Source: Bidens hawaiensis
Lineage: Eukaryota; Streptophyta; Magnoliopsida; Asterales; Asteraceae
DNA: 64,000 nucleotides
NCBI GenBank assembly: GCA_021521415.1
Contig: JAIQDT010007623.1
Span: 1-64,000, forward strand
Reading direction: 5' to 3'
Part shown: positions 49,750 to 60,671 of the stretch, one piece after another
How positions within the stretch are numbered: position 1 is the first letter of the stretch
Layout of the letters: each line of letters opens with the position of its first letter
Notes under the pieces: model-generated
What the model saw: only the letters and a program-made list of their open reading frames with translations
Databases searched by the model: none
Told to the model about the DNA's origin: nothing
Program-made: the position numbers and the translations under genes

Positions 49750-50998
49750 GTTGACTAGAAATGTACCGGTAATGGTTTCCGGCATGTCAGCGGCTTTCTT
49801 TGTATCCTATACAAAGACTCGTGCATTTCCCTACTTGTCCTTGCCACTTCCAAGTCGCGGGTTTGTTCTTTGGGCATTCAAAACTACGTGGCCCATTTCC
49901 TTGCAATTGTAGCAAGTCATCTTCTTCCAGCAGTCGGCAGCGTCATGAACCGGTCGTTGACAATTTTCATACACTTTTGGAGGACGGAGTAAAATTGCAT
50001 CGACCCTTGTGATATCTTCTACATGTCTTGCATGGCGTGGCGTTTGAATTATCGGCTTTGGTTTACGCCTTTGCCGTTGAATCGATTGTTTCCTCTAGTC
50101 CTTCTCTGGTCATTGGTTGACACAACCTTCTTATCCTCTTCCTTGTTGCGGACCATGCCGCCCATCAAATAACCAGCTAACTCCATTGCGGAGTCGGCGA
50201 TTTGTGGTAAGTTAACCTTACCATGTCGCGGATTTCCCGCGGCAGTCTCCAAATATACCTCGTAACCTTGCTGGATTCAGGATTCACCAGCTGGGGAACC
50301 AGACGACAATATTCGTGAAACTTGGTGTTGTATTCACGAAGGTTCGTCCCTACGACCTTAAGATTCAGGAACATGGTTTGGATTTGGTCGGTTTCATGCA
50401 TGGGACAAAATTTTCCCATCAATAATGCCTTGAACTCATCCCAGCTTAGATTGTACATCATCTCTCTCCCCTTGCTCATCATCATCGTGTTCCACCACTC
50501 AAGCACCTCTCCTTTGAACATGAGAGCGGGGTATTGAATCTTTTCTTCGTTGGTAAACTTGCTCGTTAACACAATCGTCTCCATCTTTTCAAGCCACCTC
50601 ATGGTCGTGATGGCTCCTTTATCACCATGGAACTCCTTCGGTCCATAGTACTTAAAATCCTTAAACGAACACCCACTAATCTTGAGTTTCTTGAATTCTT
50701 GTCTAACTCCTACATCGGCGTTAGACTCATGAACACTTTCTTCCATATGTGAAGGTCTAGAACGAGGTTTAGAAACAGATTTTTGGGAAGGATTAACGGA
50801 ATGAGAATGTTTTGAATTTCTTGATCGAGACCTAGCTATGGACTCTTCTCTAACCGCATCCTTAATCATCTTTTGTATTTTATTCATATATTTTTCGGGA
50901 ATTTCTTCTTCTTGATTACCCACGGGGTCTTTCCCCTTTTCTTTTCTTATTTCTTGCTCTTTTCGTACATTCTCATTGTTATTACTTTGTTCAGACAT
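49750..50998 (-). pseudogene. gag: Chromovirus gag
   Basis: The first ATG is at 50,998 (MSEQSNNNENV). The N-terminus is charged and Ser/Arg-rich. The capsid part has CSFKDFKYYGPKEFHGDKGA, MRWLEKMETIV, LEWWNTMMMSKG and LSWDEFKALLMGKF, then REYNTKFHEYCRLVPQLV, the usual Ty3 gag pattern. Near 50,215 the frame shifts, and the continuation (LPQIADSAMELAGYL) is in another frame. A zinc knuckle CYNCKEMGH is seen near 49,910 but its last Cys is missing. The gap to the protease frame contains further stops. Confidence 0.87.
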
Positions 50999-51059
50999 TT
51001 TTATCGTTTTTCTTTTCGATTTATATCTGAAATTCAACAATTTTTTCTTTCTTAATACA

Positions 51060-51113
51060 ACATTTTATTTATAACAATATATATCATAACTGATATATAT
51101 TTTATTGTACAAC

Positions 51114-51188
<75 letters not shown>
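51060..51188. repeat. (TA)n microsatellite at the left border of the nested element
   Basis: An unbroken TA run of about 70 bases ends at 51,188. A shorter TA run (about 53,718-53,736) marks the other border. Confidence 0.9.
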
Positions 51189-51190
<2 letters not shown>

Positions 51191-53717
51191 ATTAGGTTCT
51201 TAGTGCGAGAAATGAGAGAAAAGATTATAACCAATCACAATTTTTCTTTATATTTTATGTTTATTTAAACATGAGGGTATATTAGTAAAATAATCAGGCT
51301 TATTCTTATGGTAACTAATTATTATTTAGGAGTTTCAATTCATTGTTTTAATATTTGATTTGCTTTTTATTATAACTGATTTTGTTCTTCATTATAATAA
51401 GTTGATTTCCTCTACATTTAGAAGCTTCACGAGGTCAACAGTACAAAAAATAATATGATTCAACATATTTATTCTATATTCATATTCAAAAATATCACAT
51501 CTCATATTGTCTGGAGAAAAATTCAATTTTTAGTTAGAAGCAAGGTTATATTATTTTTTAAATGATTTTAAAACTAATTATCATACTATTAGAACTTTTG
51601 TACGAATTATGTTTTTAGATTTGGTTTATTTTATTTTATTTCTAATCAACTGAAATTTTTTCTCAATCAAAGTATTATTCAAATTAAAAAACGTTTTGGT
51701 AACGTGATCACATACATTAACATGAAAGATGAATTTCAATTCTATTTAAACATGTGAACTTCATAAACTTTTTGGTTTAATATTTTTCTTTCATTATGTG
51801 CTACAGACAAAAGCACATGTAACATATTTGTTGTTATTTCATATTAATTAGTTATGGTGTAGGAACAATTTGTTGCAGTGTCGGGATAATCTATTGTACT
51901 GTGAGAACAATTTTTTGTAGTGTATGAACAATTTGTTGATGTGTAAGGATAATTTGTTATAGTGTAGGTACAATTTGTTGCAGTGTTGGAATAATTTGTT
52001 GAAGTGTATAAACAATTTTTTGTAGTGTAGGAACATTTTTTGTAGGGTAGGAACAATTTTTCAAACAAAATATACATGGCAAACTTTATCCGAATTCCAT
52101 AAACGGGTCATAAACACTTGACCACGTAGTTTAGCTTACATAAAAACATAATTTAAATATAATGGGGAAACATATTATCAAATGTTTTTATTCTCATTCC
52201 ATTTTTATCGCCTTTCACCGTGCGTGAAATCCTGTTTTTAATCAAAGCATCCCCTATGTTGTTTGTACTTTCAAACGCCAAACGTCTTCAAATCTGTTTT
52301 CAAGGCAAAACAAAATGAATTACTTTGGTATACAACTTTTATAAAATAACTTACACTTAAATACAACACGGTAACAACTGATAAAATACCCTACACAAAT
52401 GGCACTAATTATACACAATTGTATCTATCTATTTTATTTATATACTATATCAACATACCATTTACACACAAAAAAAACTATTCCACTTCAACTATAATCC
52501 AAAATGACCTACATTTATAAAAAGCCACATGCACATAACACAATTCGTAACGTTCCTTACGTATTTAATAATTACCTATGCCAAAGAAGAATTAAATTGT
52601 CATATGTTTAAGGTACACAACCGAAGATCATATTTTCATACACAAATCAGAACTATTAGGAATATACTATTCATGGATACAATACCTATACAGAGCATCA
52701 TACACAACAACAAAAAAAACTATTATACCACACAAACAAATTCATAGCCAACTATAATTTACATATATAACACCTATACATACGTGTTTTAAACTAACAA
52801 ATATTTTACAGAATATTCGCATTGCTTATCAAATTGTTAGTAGTGGAGCAACACAAAAGTGCATAGCAATATTCTTTAAAGCGAAACACATTATGATATA
52901 AAACTCTTAACTGATCAACTATGACGAATAAAATAAAAATACGCCTACACAAAACGGACTTTAACTACACACAATAAAATATGTATCTACACCAAAACGA
53001 GATGTAACTGTAGAAAAAGATATGTAAATGATAAACCTGCAACTACACAATAAAATATGTACCTACACAAAACGAGATGAAGTATGCAATAATATATGTA
53101 CCTACACAAAACGAGATGTAAACAAAGATCTATAAATGAAAAACCTTAACTAGTGTAGGTTTAAATGAACACCATATAATTTCCCCCAATTTATATTATA
53201 CAAAAAGCCGTAGGTCTTTTTTTCCAACTCAATGATTGAATCAATAAACTTATGATCAAATTCAATTTATGAATGCAAGTGAATCCAAAAATCGTGATAT
53301 TTAAGTAATTCCAAACGAAAAGAAAAGCAAGCAACACTAACCCTAGATTCAAAATATGTTTCATTGACTTTTTATGTATGGAAGAATGTGGCAAGGATAT
53401 TGAATGTGTGATTTAAATTCCTCTAGAGTGACTGAAGCTTCTCATAGTTAATTTTTGAAAATGGATGAACGTGATTGAATAAGAAATTGAAGGTTCTGCA
53501 TAGGGATTCTTTGGAGGAATTAAAGAAGACTATTAAATGTATATGTTAGTTGTTGTAAACAATAATCGCATATGACTAATATACCCTTTTCTTTTAGTTA
53601 ATGCATATATTTAATTTGAGTTTATTACATAAATGCCATTGTTATTTGTCTGCCGTTGATTACAAATGATCAATGGTCCAGATCTACTTCTCGCACTTCT
53701 CGCGTGATCCATCCCTT
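51189..53717. mobile_element. Element flanked by TA repeats, in the chromovirus leader
   Basis: Both sides are (TA)n. The ends are related inverted sequences: GGATTAGGTTCTTAGTGCGAG left, and AGGGATGGATCACGCGAGAA then GTGCGAGAAG right (read reversed). Elements inserted in TA microsatellites are known in plants (Micron/Microuli-like). The 2.5-kb interior is AT-rich, with a 21-bp minisatellite and ACCTACACAAAACGAGATG repeats (52,965-53,120), and no recognisable gene. Superfamily unsettled. Confidence 0.6.
51851..52062 (+). repeat. 21-bp minisatellite, about nine copies
   Basis: The unit is near AATTTGTTGTAGTGTAGGAAC with point changes in each copy. The period of 21 keeps a reading frame open on the - strand, which explains the repetitive Thr/Asn/Tyr peptide frames there; these are not genes. 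Confidence 0.9.
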
Positions 53718-53994
53718 ATATATATATATATATATAGACTTATCTTTACATAAGAACGTCTCAGCGTTCTTTATTATACATATAACATATATAACTATTT
53801 TATACACGTACTTCCATCTTGTCTCCTTCTTCATCACCTCAATCCTTTAAGAACTTTTTCACTACTTTTGTTAGCTTGTTACACTTGTGAAGAAGCTTCT
53901 CTCCCATCTTCTTCTTTTTCTTTCCTTCATCAGCCACCTTCTTCCTCCAATCATCTGTTTCGTGCAGAGCGCGGTCCAAGTGCTCTTCATACGA

Positions 53995-55020
53995 CTATGG
54001 GACCTTGTTGGGGTATCCGTATTGCGGAGGTGGGTCGCGGTAACCCAATGTCACCATCTCGTAGTGATTCCTTGGTTCTGGATACGGAACGTCAGTCATG
54101 TCGGATGTAAGGCAAAAGAAAGCTTTAGCAGCCTTGTTCTGTTCTCGGGTCTCATCAGCTTTCTCTTGAATTGATGGAATCTCCCCTTGGAATGGTGGGA
54201 AGCTTAACGAAGCTTGGTTCTTGAGAGCTTCGAGATATTGGACATACGGATCCATAGAACCGTAGCTTGTGTTTTGGGAAGTGAGTGATCCATCCATGGA
54301 TGTTGATATCTCATTGGGATTATTGGGATGCTCTTCTTCCTGTTCAGACTCTTCTTCAGGATTCTCTTCTTCTTCGGGATCCTCCTCCTCTTCTGGTTCC
54401 TCTTCTTCCATTGGTTCTTCCTCCTCTTCAGGTTCTTCCTCCTTCATATGCTAGGTGGTCTCGTTGATCATTGGGGGGATTTTGTAACTTTCGTAGGGCA
54501 TCAATACCCTCATCTTGCGGGACGGCCATTCGCCATTATCGGGTTGCGAGTTGACTTCTTTGAGAGTGGAGCTTCCGGTATACCACCTTCGTTGATCAGA
54601 GTGGCATTGCATCCAGTCGGAGGATGGGGATCTTGGTTCTTCCTTTATTGGTCGGTTTGAGAGGAAGACATAGGACGGGTGTGGATTTGGTAGGTATCCA
54701 GTTGGGTAGTACTGCAGCACTTGTGATGGTTGGTATGTGGGGATCTCCGAGGGGTGGTACATCGGTACTTCTGAGGATTGATACATGGATATTATTGGTG
54801 GATGGTAGCTTGAATGCCTTGGTGGTTCATTTCCTTGTTTTGGTGGACTATCGGGAACGTCTATTGGATAGTGTCTACTTCCGGGATAGTATACCGGCTT
54901 GGTCAAGTCATGTTCTACATCTTGATCGAAGTACGCTTCATAGTAACCATCACTCATGTTGTCCTCGGGAAAAGGTTCGGCGATTCCAGCCTCTTTTGCT
55001 TTTCGTACATAATTCTCCAT
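53995..55020 (-). pseudogene. Extra ORF between PBS and gag of the chromovirus, one in-frame stop
   Basis: The frame opens about 160 bp after the PBS; the first ATG is at 55,020 (MENYVRKAKEAGIAEPFP). It runs to 53,995 with one TAG at 54,453-54,451, so about 341 codons. The first half is Pro/Tyr/Ser-rich (YHPSEIPTYQPSQVLQYYP); after the stop comes a run of nearly pure Glu with Pro (EEPEEEEEPMEEEEPEEEED), then a Gln/Pro-rich end with DPYVQYLEALKNQASLSFP. I recognise no domain. It is separate from gag, which starts at 50,998. It could be an accessory or gag-like leader protein of this family, or a captured sequence. Confidence 0.6.
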
Positions 55021-55182
55021 CCAATTTTTGAATGACAACTAATATTTATGGGTGGTTTAGAATCTGGAGGGAAAGAAAAGGTTACTAGCCTATCTTATCC
55101 CTAAGATAAATAATCAATTATATCCTATACTTGGATCGAAGCTTGGGTATTGTTTTATGATACCCAATTCGCTAAGATCGAT

Positions 55183-55195
55183 GGCTCTGATACCA
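55183..55195 (-). other. PBS of the chromovirus
   Basis: TGGTATCAGAGCC on the - strand lies three bases inside the 5' LTR border (55,199). Initiator tRNA-Met type. Confidence 0.92.
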
Positions 55196-55198
55196 ACC

Positions 55199-56759
55199 TG
55201 TCACACCCCCACTTAAGGCCTAGGCGTGCGACCCAATAGTTGGTATCGTGTTTGTATATAAATCAGAGTTACGTTCGATTAGGTGAAGTCTTATAAATTA
55301 TAAGGATCAAAGTTATAATATTACAAAAGACGGAATTATAAAAGATTCCTGTTTTAAGTTAACAATATTATTTGTTTTAATTACAAACCACCATTTATAT
55401 ATTAAGGTTTTAAACAAAAGATCCGAGCCATCGGATTCAAATATAGCACTTCGACACTCCAAGAGCTATCCTTGTTCACCTGCAAAATGTAAGAAAATAC
55501 GTTAGCAATGAATGCTGGTGCTGACGCTAAAATATTTCTTTTACTTTATTACCCCTTGAGACTACGCCTGCCTCGGCCCATCGTGGCTTAGGAATAACAA
55601 AGTTAAATAACATATTTATAAATTCAATTCTCTACTCTAGGTCACCTCAGCAAACACCGCAGCGTTCGACTTAGTTAAGTACCCGTAAGTATACACAATG
55701 ATCGTACTTCCCGCGAGAAAGCGTCCTACGATCAGGGTGGTGCAATGTGCCCATCGCGTACTACCACATATGTATGGATCCAAACACACGTATACCACAG
55801 CCTAAGGGCTAGGTTTATACTTTCAGGTATAATAGTTTTAGGGACACGTAGTCCCTTGTAATCATTTTCATATAACATGTTTGACTCATTTGAAAACAAG
55901 TTTAAAAGTTTGGGGGCGTATTCACCTTATCACTTTGGGATCGGCTTCAACATTGTCTGAGGGTATTTCCCTTGCTATCTCGCACCTATAGTACGAGTAT
56001 AACCATTTTTTAGTCGGATATACAATCCGGCTTAAGACCTTTAGTCTTATTTTATATAATTTACCTCGATGAACCGCGACGGATGCCCAGGAGGCCGTCG
56101 CGTACCGCGATGGGACTCCAGGTTTTGTCTGTAAATAGCAGGTCCGGGATCTCATTCCAATCACACCAAAATCAGTCATCCTCTCTCTCTCTAACATCTC
56201 TCTAGCCATATTATCATACGTCGAAGTTCGTGCCTTATTTCCTCGCTAAGCGTGCTCCGATTCCTCGTTTTGTGTACCAACGATTCCTCAAAGTTTGTGC
56301 CACCCTCCACCCACATACCAAGAAGGCGTTTGTTATTATGGCAATGAGTCTCGAGAAGCGTGCCAATGAGTGTTGAAGATTGGCGTTCATTGATCTGCGT
56401 GTCGAGAAAGGAGTGTCGAGAAAAAAAGTTGATCGAGAAATGAAGCGGCGTTGGAGTGCTGCTCGAATCACTAGGGTTTTCTTAAGCCTTTAAGGTAAGG
56501 CTTAAAACGCCAATGAATATAAAATATTATAAACGGCTTAAACCTAAAGTCGAGGTTATACTTGATACCTCGATAAAAGAAAAAAAACCTTAAAAAATAA
56601 AGAAAAAATATAATATTGTCTTTTGTCCCGTCGCGTAGCGCGATAGGACAAGAAAACAGATATTTCATTTTAAATCCTAAGGTTTGGAAATTTTGTCATT
56701 TCTGGTCCTTTGACTTTGAAAAGTTGACATTTTGAACTCGGAATTTTCATAATGTTACA
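55199..56759 (-). repeat. 5' LTR of the chromovirus, internally inverted and shortened
   Basis: The outer parts match the 3' LTR in the same direction (55,199-56,075 and 56,610-56,759). The middle (about 56,078-56,580) matches the reverse complement of 45,385-45,895. Stretches equal to about 45,170-45,385 and 45,905-46,165 are missing, so it is 1,561 bp against 2,033 bp. Confidence 0.9.
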
Positions 56760-57182
56760 GCTAGGGTGACCCCTAAGCTCATCTTAGGTTCGGTTTATAC
56801 CCGATTCCACCCGGATCTCGTGAATTTAACGGTTTAAAGGTGTCGGCTCATCGTTTCGAAACTAGATCTTACGGGTTTAAGCTCATATAATATCATACTA
56901 TCATTACCTTGGATCAGGAACGGTTTTCCTTGGTGATTTCGGCTAGAGAGAGAGAGCTAAGTGTGTGTTTTGATGGTGTATGGAATATGTGTGAAATGAA
57001 ATTAAATTGGTGATTAAAGGTATATATATTTATAGATCATGGGCTTAAGCCCGTGGTCTTTCCTCCTTTCCTTCATAACCCAAGTCCATAACCCATATCC
57101 ATTTACCCAACACTAGCCCGACACGTAATAACTCATATTTCATTTATTAACCGAAACTCGAGAAACGGGATGTTACAAATTG

Positions 57183-58025
57183 GACATAAATTATGTTTCT
57201 TAATATTTAGTAAAGAAAAAAAAATAAAAAATTGGATAGAAAAAAAAACATAAAGTAGACACAATTTTAGAACTGGACAAACAAAACAATAAAAAACTGA
57301 CCGGAAAATTTTATAATTGGACAAACAAAACAATAAAAAATTGGCCGGAAAACAATTAAGAATTTGGACGGAAATTCAATTCTGAATATTCACTAAACAA
57401 AAAAATAACAAATTCACCAGAAAATCTTATTAAACATAAAAATATGCTTATAACAAAGTGGCCGAAATATATTCATCGGATATTATAATAAAACAAAGTG
57501 GCCGGAATATATTTATCGGATCTTACTATACTATTAAACCAATATGCTAAAGAATGGATTGTTAATTACCTTTAATATATTCATCGGAGAATAGATCTGT
57601 TATAAGAATCATCAATTGAGGAAAAAAAACCTTATAACATCTCCTATGACAAACGGTGAATTGAACGGAATCCAAACGATTAGAGACCTGTCCACCTATG
57701 GAATTGAAGAATAACATGGTAGATTAAAAAATAGATGGTGAATAATGTAGAAGTCGGAATATGACCGCCAGAATTAGAGTTGAATATGAGTGGTGAAATT
57801 AGGGTTAGTATGTTCGTGAAGAGGTTAGAGAGAAAAATGACTGGTTGCATTGGTTGTGGGTTATGGAAAATGGAGCGGGTTACGTATTTTAGGTTTGTGG
57901 TTAATATGACACGTGGCATCATTAAAGAGACTCTTGGAATGGAAATATGGTGAGTTGGAGGCCTAGGTGGACAAGCTAGCAGAATACTATGTGGAAGAAT
58001 GTATAGCTTTAATAGTATTTAAAGA
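57183..58025. other. Helitron body, 5' part
   Basis: AT-rich, with repeated AATTGGACAAACAAAACAAT and GTGGCCGGAATATATT words. Near the border, the - strand sequence carries GCCACGTGTCATATTAACC, common in plant Helitron 5' regions. No gene. Confidence 0.7.
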
Positions 58026-58290
58026 TGTGTAGATGGAGCGCATTTTCCCTCTAGACCCCTCATAATAAGTCGAAACTCTTTTAAATAACATAAAGGAAAA
58101 CTAAATTTGGCTATAATTTACTCGGCAATTTAGTTGATTTGAAAGTATAGAAACTCCTAACTTTTCAGGAGGAAGTTACAATATTCTTAATAATTGATGA
58201 TGATATCATGCGCTTCTCTCTTTTCACTTGGTAACAGATAGGTTTGCTTGATATAATTTCCCGTTATCAAAATGGTGTTGTTCTTTTACT

Positions 58291-59090
58291 TATATAGTCA
58301 AGTGCTCACGCGATGCAGCGGTGTACGCGACCAATGTTAGTACACTCGTAACCTCGGTACGTGCGTAACCCGACGATGGTATGCGTTTAACGTGACATCA
58401 GGTGTGTAACCTGTGTTAATAAGCGCATCACACAATGCTTAAATGTGAGCAACCCGAAATGTATATACTATATCATCCGCGTAACGAATGCCTCATCGTG
58501 CATTACCGGTGACAAAAATCAAGAAACAAAGATGAAATGTAGAGTAATTTCAAATAAACCGCTTTTTAACACAATCCGTTATGACGCAAAACTCGTTCCG
58601 ACAAAGTTTTAACCAAAAGCTCGTTTTTACCTAAACCCATCCCATCCCCGAACCAAATTAACCATCAGCCGAACCCGCCCGAATCATTGCCGGTACAAAC
58701 TGGTAATCACGTAATATGTTAGTTTGAGAAGTAATAAACTATAGCAATATCATACTCAAATTAAAGAGAATAAAATGCTCGTTTTTATGGTGAAATTGTT
58801 TTAAAAAATTATTAATGTGTGAAAAAATTATGACCGTTTAAAAGTCGTGGGATAATTTGTTTAGAATAAGGGGAAATTGTGTAACTATTTTTCAAATTAG
58901 CAAAAGTTAACCAGAATTAAATGGTAAAAACTATAACTATTTTAAATAAAACTAAAAGAACCGTGTGATTAAGAGTTACAAAGATTATTTTGCCCTTCTT
59001 TAAGATAGTACCATATGCTTTGTGGGTTGTAAACTCTTAAAAATTTGCTCTTAATTTTGTCCATTGGATTCTCTTTATATATAGTATAGA
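58291..59090 (-). mobile_element. Candidate decayed Helitron in array copy 2
   Basis: Counterpart of 32,045-32,816, ending TCTATACTATATATAAAG on the - strand. The same doubts apply. Confidence 0.4.
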
Positions 59091-60112
59091 TTTATAATTT
59101 GTGACTTTTTTGTAACGTCTTGCTAATATTTTAAAGTTCTTGCCGCCGTTTTAAATATATATACTTCAATGACAAACTTGTAAATTTTCTGGCTTGAGTA
59201 TTTCACATATTTCATATATTTATTGAGTTTTCTTTATAATAGGATGGGTGAAAAAACTATTTACTAAAATTGGTGAAATAAAAAATATTTATCAGAGGAC
59301 AAATACCATAAAAAACAACATACCTTTGGTTTATTTAAGGCGAAAATCTCTCAATAGTTTTTTGCACATTAAAATCTCCACACATGTCAAATTTAAACAA
59401 AAAATTTAACATAAATTATATAATATGTTTTTCATATTTGTTTTTAAAGTGTTCACCTCATTTTGCTATATACTTTAGTTTATGATTTGTTTTAAAATAC
59501 ACAAATTTGTATATTTTTGTAACTTATAAAAAATACTAAGTTGTGCCTTAAAAGACCGGTGGCGTCTTAAATATACACAAAATATTGAGCAAAAATTAAA
59601 ATCATTGAACGCATTCGAATTTAGAATGTTTTTATTTAAGAAACAGTGTTCAACAGTCAATACCACGAAAAAGATTATGAAAATATTGTCTACAAAGCAT
59701 CCAAATTAGTAATTATTTAGCTAGTAGCTGAAGTTTATTTCAAAATTCACAAATAAACGTAGTTTAAAAATGTTCAGAGTTTGATATAATAAAAATTAGA
59801 TTACAGAATAGTTTTTATGAAAATTAGGAAGCCATTTATTTGTTTTGTTTAATATTATCACTGAGAATTCCTGAATTCTGAATAAGTGATCTATATATTT
59901 ATGTTATATTTTTTGTTTAAATTTGACATGTGTAAGAATTTTGATGTGTAAAAATTATTTAGAGACTTTTGCAAGAAAAAAAATTATATTGGTTTTTTTT
60001 GGTATTTACCCATAAAAGAGCAAATCCTTGTGTATTTTAATACACGTGTCTGGTTTTGATTGCTCAAACAAAACTTGTCGCCGCTTACGGATTTGCTTCA
60101 AAATGTGTCTAA

Positions 60113-60410
60113 GAGCATTCCCAACCCGTTCCCCATAATTATGTGAGGGGAATTGGTAATTATAGGGTGGAGTTTTAAATGGTTGTGAGTGTAAATTATA
60201 GGATGGAGAGAAAAATGTAGTGATTTTTTATAAATTTGGGGAAACAAAGTTTGTCCATATTTATTTTTTAATATTTGTTGAATTGGTTGTGAGTAGAGGA
60301 GAGAGAAAACTGTAATGATAAAAGAATAATTTAATTAAATAGGAAAACAAATTGTAGTGTTTTGTAGTATAATTATAGGGATAGGGATGTGGGACTGGCT
60401 GTGAATGCTC
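60113..60410. mobile_element. Tourist/PIF-Harbinger-like MITE in array copy 2
   Basis: Same ends and TAA duplications as 33,829-34,140, 298 bp. Sharing the insertion site shows the MITE entered before the unit was duplicated. Confidence 0.85.
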
Positions 60411-60671
60411 TAAGCCGACAAATATGACATGAACTTTTTGGGAATATTAAATAATAGGGTTATATGGAGAATCTCTCTCCTCACATGGTTTAATTTGAGA
60501 ATTTTGCCTTTGTTTTTTCTATTCAATTCGAAATGGCAATCGAAGAATGACTAGAGTTAAGATATGAAAATATCAGTTAACCGTTTTTTGAATATAGATT
60601 ATTAACCGTAACTGGTTATTGGTTAAACGGTCAAAACCGGTTGTTGTAAATAATCGTTACAGTTCCTAGCC

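Larger units (their letters stand above)
44279..56759 (-). mobile_element. Near full-length Ty3/gypsy chromovirus (Tekay/Del-like)
   Basis: It is 12,481 bp with perfect 5-bp duplications GCTAG (44,274-44,278 and 56,760-56,764). On the - strand: LTR (56,759-55,199), initiator-Met PBS, an extra ORF, a long leader with a nested element, gag, protease, RT, RNase H, integrase with a C-terminal chromodomain-like tail, polypurine tract, LTR (46,311-44,279). The domain order and the tail place it among chromoviruses. Stops, a 115-bp duplication and a rearranged 5' LTR make it inactive. Confidence 0.93.
42458..57177 (-). mobile_element. Solo LTR, split by a nested chromovirus
   Basis: The ends are TGTAAGG...TGTTACA on the + strand (TGTAACATCCCG...CTTACA on the - strand), flanked by AATTG at 42,453-42,457 and 57,178-57,182. 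Its own sequence is 42,458-44,278 plus 56,765-57,177, about 2.2 kb, with no internal region, so it is a solo LTR left by LTR-LTR recombination. The 3' half is shared with 28,466-29,366. Orientation is taken from the TGTAACATCCCG start, usual in plant chromovirus LTRs. Confidence 0.88.
37258..58025 (-). mobile_element. Non-autonomous Helitron with nested insertions
   Basis: The empty site CTAGATAAA|TGTGTAGATGG is preserved in array copies 1 (31,779/31,780) and 3 (63,528/63,529), so both borders are exact. Read on the - strand the element starts TCTTTAAATACTATTAAAGC and ends with a GC-rich hairpin, 11 bases and CTAG, inserted between A and T without duplication. Those are the defining Helitron marks. 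Removing the nested LTR element (2.16 kb with TSD) and the solo LTR complex (14.7 kb with TSD) leaves a body of about 3.9 kb without Rep/helicase coding, so it was mobilised in trans. Confidence 0.93.
58026..60671 (+). repeat. 5.5-kb tandem array unit, copy 2, second half
   Basis: It continues copy 2 after the Helitron with TGTGTAGATGGAGCGC and matches 31,780-34,401. In the first 450 bp it differs more from copies 1 and 3 than those two do from each other. It contains the second copy of the Tourist-like MITE. The 63-aa frame at 59,475-59,666 is not conserved and is not called. Confidence 0.92.

Noticed and set aside
51844..52077. Repetitive Thr/Asn/Tyr-rich frames on the - strand
   Set aside because: They are produced by a 21-bp minisatellite whose period keeps the frame open.
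54269..54660. Ser-rich, Leu-rich and Phe-rich frames on the + strand
   Set aside because: They are antisense readings of the Glu-rich stretch of the - strand ORF.
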